Assembly (NCBI GenBank): GCA_905215765.1
Contig: CAJMRP010000084.1
Location: 1 to 8,596, forward strand
Reading direction: 5' to 3'
DNA length: 8,596 bases
Origin: an uncultured bacterium
GTDB lineage: Bacteria; Actinomycetota; Coriobacteriia; Coriobacteriales; Coriobacteriaceae
The position numbers and the translations under genes are program-made. Below the pieces are notes generated by a model, which was given only the letters and a program-made list of their open reading frames with translations, was not told where the DNA came from and searched no databases. Position 1 is the first letter of the stretch; each line of letters starts with the position of its first letter. Positions 5,245 through 8,596 of the stretch are shown here, one piece after another.

Positions 5245-8200
5245 AGAATACCGTTGCCGCCGGTAACCAAGCGGTCGTAAAGACGGCTGCCCAGCTGGCC
5301 GAGGAGTCGGCAAAGCAGCTCAAGGACGCTCAGGCCGCCTACGATGCCGCCCAGAAGAAGGCCGACGCGGCGGGCCAGTCTCAAAAGCAGGCGCAGCAGC
5401 AAAAGAATCAGGCCTCGCAGGCTGTGAGCGACAACGAAATCGAGCAGAACGCAGCAGAAGTCGCCGCGCTCCAGGAGAAGATTGACGAGCTCAAAGCCGC
5501 CGTCGAAAAGACCGAGCAGCAGCAGAAGAAGCTGGGCGACCTGAACGATCAGCTCGATCAAGCCAACAAGAGTGTCGAGGATAAGACCCAGGCGCTCAAG
5601 GACGCCAAGGCAAAGCAGGATGAGGCCAAGAAGGCCCTCGATGATGCCCAGGCCAAGCTCGAGGCCATGGGTATGGACGAGTACGAGGCCGCCAAGAAGG
5701 CCGTCGAGGACGCACAGGCAAAGCTCGATGACGCCAATAAGGCCGTTGCTACTGCACAGGCCAATCTGGACCAGGCCAAGGCTGCCGAGGCTAGCGCCCA
5801 GCAGGAAAAGAAGGACACTGAGGCCGCTCTGACGACTGCCCAGGCCAAGAAGCAGGAGACTGCCGCTGCTCTCGCAGTCGCAACCACCGCGCGCGATAAC
5901 GCCCAGCAGAAGTTCAACCAGGCGCAGGCCGCGCTCGATGCTGCCGTCTCGGGTACGGGTGTTGACCTGAGCGCGCTTGAGGCCGCCAAGATCGCTGCTG
6001 CTGGTGAGCTCAAGACCGCGCAGGACGCGCTCGAAGCCGCGACGACTGCAGACGCCACCGCACAGGCGAACCTGCAGGCTGCGCAGACTACCGTCACCGC
6101 CGCGCAGGAGAAGGCCAACGCCGCCAACGCTGCTGTGGCATCTGCCCAGTCTGCATACGATGCGGCAAACAAGGAGTACAGCGCCGCCGCCAGCAAGCAC
6201 GACGCCGCCAAGGCCGCATACGAGAAGGCGCAGCAGACCGAAGCAGACAAGAAGACCGCGTACGATAAGCTTGTCGAAGTTCGCAAGCAGAAGCGCAGCG
6301 AGTGGGAGGCAGCCTGCGCCGCTTCGAACGCCGCGGAAAAGGCTTATGACGCTGCTAATGCCCAGGTTGAGGCTCTTGAGCAGCAGATTGCAGACCTAAA
6401 GTCCAACATGACCGTTGACCAGGAAGTCATCAGTCAGGGTATGTTCGGCTTCATGAACTACATCATCGGCGGCAGCCAGTTCACAGCCACGCAGAAAAAG
6501 AACGCAAGCACTGCCGCGTCGATGCTCATGGGGACGACAGAGAAACAGGACTGGTATGATAATTACGTCGATCAGGACATGTCTCGCGACACCAATCCGC
6601 TCTCCTTGGAGCAGATGCGTAACGCCCTGACCTACCTCGATACCCAGAACAACCTCCGCAAGGCGAACGGCCAGTCTGAGCTTAGCGTCAGCCTCCGCAT
6701 GACTGCGGCAGCCGCCCTCAATACATCATATTCATCGAATATCTGGGGACACTCGAACTGCTATTTCGATCAAGGTGAGAATCTTGCAGGCGGCGGCGGG
6801 GCATACACCGGAGGCGAGACCGAGGATACGCTTGGCTGGCCATATACCGGTCTCTACACCCAGGAGAAAAAGGCGTTCGATAAGTACGTCGAGCAGTATG
6901 GTGACGCACTTGGAAGCCATCGATATGATTCCTACTATATCTACCAGCACTACAACAGCATCTACCATGAGTGCGGGCACTATCTAAACATCATCGATGC
7001 CGGCGCGAAGGCTATCGGCATCGCGACCGGTAGCGGTAAGAATACCGATTCCGAGGTAACCGTTTTCGACTATAGCGGGAGCACGGGGCAGAAGGATTTC
7101 ACTGTTTCCGAGTTCAAGAAGCTCGTCAACGACTACATCGATTCTGCCTATAACGCTGGCGGCACGCAGGCGCAGAAGGCGCAACTCAAGGAGCTCCAGG
7201 GCAAGCTCGCCGAGGCGCAGAAGACGCTGGGCACGGCCGATACGGCATATCTCGCTGCTCTCAATAATCAGAAAGACGCACAAGACGTCTATACCGCGGC
7301 CGACACGAACGTGAACACCGCCAAGGGCGAGTACGAGAAGGCTAAGTCCGGCACTGCCGCCGCGAAGACGGCATACGACGCCGCGAAGGACGCACTCGGC
7401 GGAATTGACATCGAGTCCCTCAAACAGAACCTCGATGCCGCCAAGGGCGAGGCCGCTACTGCCCAGGCAGCTCTCGATAAGGCAAACGCCACGCTTGCTG
7501 ACAGCAAGACGAAGGCAGCCGAGGCCGCTGCTCACAAGGCGAAGGCTCGCAGCGCCCGCGACGCCGCCAAGGTAAAGTCCGATCAGGCCAACGAGGCGTA
7601 TGACAACGCTACTGCTTCGGTCAAGGACCTTGCCGCCAAGTGCGATGCCGCCAAGACGGATCTTGCGAACAAGCAGGGCACGCTTAACGATGCCAAGAAG
7701 GCCGACGACACTGCCCAGGCTGGCGTTGACAAGGCTCAGGCCGCAGATGTCCAGGCCGCGACCGCTCTTTCGGGCGCCAAGCAGGCAGTTGCCGCCAAGA
7801 CGCAGACCCTGTCCGATGCGCAGGCGAAGGCCAAGGCCGCCGAGGACGAGCTGGCCGGTGCAAACAAGGCCTTCGAGCGCTTCGCCGGTGCCCAGAAGGC
7901 GGTCGACGACGCCAAGGCCGCCTATGACGCTGCCGTCGCCGGTGTCGCCGATGCCCAGAAGCAGCTCGAGGCCGCCAACGAAGCCGTCGTCGATGCGAAC
8001 CTCGATATCGTCAAGGCCAAGGCCGAGCTTGCCAACGATGAGGCACTCAAGGCCGATCTTGAGGCTGTCGACCACAAGGCATCCCTTGCCGCGGGCACGA
8101 CGGGCAACGAGAAGCTGGTCAAGCTGAACGCTGCCTACGCTCGCTACAAGGCTGCCGTCGATGCTGCCGCTGGTCTCAAGGCTGCTCTGAGCGATGCCGA

Positions 8201-8507
8201 TGCCAAGCTGTCCGATGCCAACGACGCCTATGCCGTCGCGCTTGCCGAGCTTGGCGATGCCAAGGATGCCCTGGCTGCCGCGCAGGCCGAGTACGACAAG
8301 TATCATCCCAAGGCTGAGCCGCAGGCCAAGGCTCAGGTTGCGCAGGCTGCTGCAAAGGCTCCTGTCGCCAAGAAGAAGGCAACGTCGGCCGCGCTCGCCC
8401 AGACTGGCGACAATTCCGCTCTTGCGGGCGAGGTGTTCGTCATCGGCGGTATCACCCTCGTGGCCGCTGGTGTGACGCTGAGCGATCGTCGCCGTAAGCA
8501 GATGTAG
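5053..8507 (+). CDS. Phase-variable or frameshifted CAP-domain coiled-coil surface protein with LPxTG-like anchor
   Basis: Taken as one gene interrupted at an eight-G tract (5226-5233), this encodes 1151 residues once one G is added. ATG 5053 has AGGGAG six bases upstream. Order of parts (restored numbering): signal peptide 1-47; G-tract-encoded Gly linker near 59-61; Ala/Lys/Asp/Gln-rich coiled coil about 62-455; CAP domain about 507-675; second coiled coil about 700-1085; Ala/Lys/Pro-rich stretch; LAQTG 1115-1119; hydrophobic segment about 1125-1143; RRRK tail. The plan resembles Gram-positive surface proteins of the SEC10/PgrA surface-exclusion type, in which a CAP-like domain sits between coiled coils. 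The protein should be exported by Sec and attached to peptidoglycan by sortase, as a long rod holding the CAP domain away from the cell. As sequenced, translation stops at TAG 5242-5244. No transcription partner follows within the window. Confidence 0.7.
5226..5233 (+). repeat. Poly-G tract (8 G) breaking the reading frame
   Basis: Eight consecutive Gs follow codon CA(G). With 8, the frame reads on to TAG 5242. With 7 it meets TAG immediately. With 9 or 6 it joins the 3.27-kb open frame as GG(G)SSVENTV. It is the longest G or C homopolymer in the window and the only one of this size in a coding region. Location right after the signal peptide is typical of slipped-strand phase-variation switches. 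Confidence 0.75.
5424..8507 (+). CDS. Main 3' open frame of the surface protein (coiled coils, CAP domain, sorting signal)
   Basis: The frame is open from 5211, but its first possible start is GTG 5424, which has no Shine-Dalgarno, so independent translation is doubtful. From that codon it is 1027 residues. The sequence is low-complexity and helical, with recurring KAAYDAA, AQAKLDDA and KKAYDAAN-like blocks, and Ala/Leu at core positions. A compositionally different central block, with most of the Gly, Tyr, Trp and His, is the CAP domain. The only cysteines are at residues 298, 446, 517 and 740 of this frame; 446 and 517 are inside the CAP domain and could form a disulfide. An automatic annotation would probably show this frame as a signal-less LPXTG protein; the missing signal lies at 5053-5194. 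Confidence 0.65.
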   Translation: MSDNEIEQNAAEVAALQEKIDELKAAVEKTEQQQKKLGDLNDQLDQANKSVEDKTQALKDAKAKQDEAKKALDDAQAKLEAMGMDEYEAAKKAVEDAQAKLDDANKAVATAQANLDQAKAAEASAQQEKKDTEAALTTAQAKKQETAAALAVATTARDNAQQKFNQAQAALDAAVSGTGVDLSALEAAKIAAAGELKTAQDALEAATTADATAQANLQAAQTTVTAAQEKANAANAAVASAQSAYDAANKEYSAAASKHDAAKAAYEKAQQTEADKKTAYDKLVEVRKQKRSEWEAACAASNAAEKAYDAANAQVEALEQQIADLKSNMTVDQEVISQGMFGFMNYIIGGSQFTATQKKNASTAASMLMGTTEKQDWYDNYVDQDMSRDTNPLSLEQMRNALTYLDTQNNLRKANGQSELSVSLRMTAAAALNTSYSSNIWGHSNCYFDQGENLAGGGGAYTGGETEDTLGWPYTGLYTQEKKAFDKYVEQYGDALGSHRYDSYYIYQHYNSIYHECGHYLNIIDAGAKAIGIATGSGKNTDSEVTVFDYSGSTGQKDFTVSEFKKLVNDYIDSAYNAGGTQAQKAQLKELQGKLAEAQKTLGTADTAYLAALNNQKDAQDVYTAADTNVNTAKGEYEKAKSGTAAAKTAYDAAKDALGGIDIESLKQNLDAAKGEAATAQAALDKANATLADSKTKAAEAAAHKAKARSARDAAKVKSDQANEAYDNATASVKDLAAKCDAAKTDLANKQGTLNDAKKADDTAQAGVDKAQAADVQAATALSGAKQAVAAKTQTLSDAQAKAKAAEDELAGANKAFERFAGAQKAVDDAKAAYDAAVAGVADAQKQLEAANEAVVDANLDIVKAKAELANDEALKADLEAVDHKASLAAGTTGNEKLVKLNAAYARYKAAVDAAAGLKAALSDADAKLSDANDAYAVALAELGDAKDALAAAQAEYDKYHPKAEPQAKAQVAQAAAKAPVAKKKATSAALAQTGDNSALAGEVFVIGGITLVAAGVTLSDRRRKQM
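6573..7076 (+). other. CAP (SCP/PR-1) domain of the surface protein
   Basis: All four residues that form the CAP cavity are present. His is in WGHSN (codon 6750-6752, residue 567 restored), Glu in GENLAGG (576), Glu in YTQEKKAF (605) and His in CGHYLNI (643). The upstream helix NPLSLEQMRNALTYLDTQNN and LRKANGQSEL matches the start of the fold, and GAKAIGIATG is the usual final strand. In other bacteria such domains sit on cell-wall proteins with ligand-binding or adhesive roles; the ligand here is unknown. Confidence 0.8.
8394..8507 (+). other. Sortase sorting signal (LAQTG, membrane segment, basic tail)
   Basis: LAQTG is encoded at 8394-8408. After a short DNSALAGE spacer come about 19 hydrophobic residues and the tail DRRRKQM. 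This is the standard three-part cell-wall sorting signal, with Ala replacing the Pro of LPxTG. It fixes the final location as peptidoglycan-anchored and means the genome should carry a sortase that accepts LAxTG. Confidence 0.75.
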
Positions 8508-8516
8508 CGTCTCAAA

Positions 8517-8532
8517 CGTTGCCCATGCAACG
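8517..8532 (+). repeat. Short hairpin just after the surface protein stop
   Basis: CGTTGC (8517-8522) and GCAACG (8527-8532) pair around a 4-base loop, 9 bases after the stop. There is no T-run, so it is more likely an mRNA 3'-end stabilising structure or chance than a terminator by itself. Confidence 0.35.
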
Positions 8533-8573
8533 AGTAGCGCTGCGCTGTAGGCCGCCTCGATAGCCAAATCAAC

Positions 8574-8594
8574 AAGGCCGGCATGCTGCCTTTT
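8574..8594 (+). terminator. Possible weak intrinsic terminator downstream of the surface protein gene
   Basis: AAGGC (8574-8578) pairs with GCCTT (8588-8592) around a 9-base loop and is followed by a short T-run to 8594. The stem is only five pairs and the window ends here, so this is tentative. Confidence 0.35.
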
Positions 8595-8596
8595 GA

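Noticed and set aside
5240..8507. Internal DNA repeats in the coiled-coil region as CRISPR or tandem-repeat array
   Set aside because: The recurrences (GCCAAGGCCGC-like blocks) are imperfect, irregularly spaced and in-frame, as expected from an Ala/Lys-rich helix.
6984..8567. 527-codon open frame on the minus strand opposite the surface protein
   Set aside because: It is the antisense of a biased Ala/Lys/Asp-rich coiled-coil gene, which suppresses stops; its Leu/Gly/Val-rich translation has no recognisable domain. The similar minus frame at 5223-6200 is rejected for the same reason.
1..8596. tRNA, rRNA, CRISPR array, transposase or recombinase genes
   Set aside because: None were recognised on either strand; no cloverleaf-like or regularly spaced repeat arrays were seen.

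Overview
The window is GC-rich with strong codon bias, and its gene content points to a Coriobacteriia member, most likely a gut Collinsella-like anaerobe. The clues are a giant 2-hydroxyacyl-CoA dehydratase activase-type protein, a short 3-hydroxyacyl-CoA dehydrogenase, an arylsulfotransferase (ASST) relic, a DUF389 membrane protein and a very long Ala/Lys-rich coiled-coil surface protein with an LPxTG-like anchor. The taxon is inferred; there is no rRNA or other marker here.

Layout. 2-1600 (+): C-terminal part of a 2-hydroxyacyl-CoA dehydratase activase-related protein, cut by the window edge and closed by a strong intrinsic terminator (1631-1665). 1666-2018: a gene-free stretch with two adjacent hairpin-like elements. 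Each has its own flanking inverted repeat, and both carry the same 17-base core in opposite orientation. 2019-2978 (+): a 3-hydroxyacyl-CoA dehydrogenase. 3033-3536 (+): a 5'-deleted C-terminal remnant of an arylsulfate sulfotransferase. 3606-4745 (-): a DUF389 membrane protein with a perfect EF-hand-type calcium-loop motif, convergent with the ASST relic. 4746-5052: a divergent control region with a hairpin, a 12-bp perfect palindrome and spaced direct repeats. 5053-8507 (+): a 1151-residue (restored) secreted, cell-wall-anchored protein. Its reading frame is broken by an eight-G tract just after the signal peptide.

How the parts relate. The first two genes both belong to CoA-thioester chemistry (2-hydroxyacyl-CoA dehydration, 3-hydroxyacyl-CoA oxidation) and may serve amino-acid or organic-acid fermentation. 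A terminator separates them, so they are not obviously one operon. The rest is cell-envelope material.

The most interesting locus is 4919-8507. It encodes a surface protein with a signal peptide, a coiled coil, a CAP domain with all four cavity residues, a second coiled coil and an LAQTG sorting signal. Its expression looks set to OFF in this sequence by a homopolymeric G tract (8 G; 9 or 6 would restore the frame). This is a good candidate for a phase-variable surface-exclusion/adhesin-like protein. A sequencing error in the homopolymer or ordinary gene decay must be excluded first.
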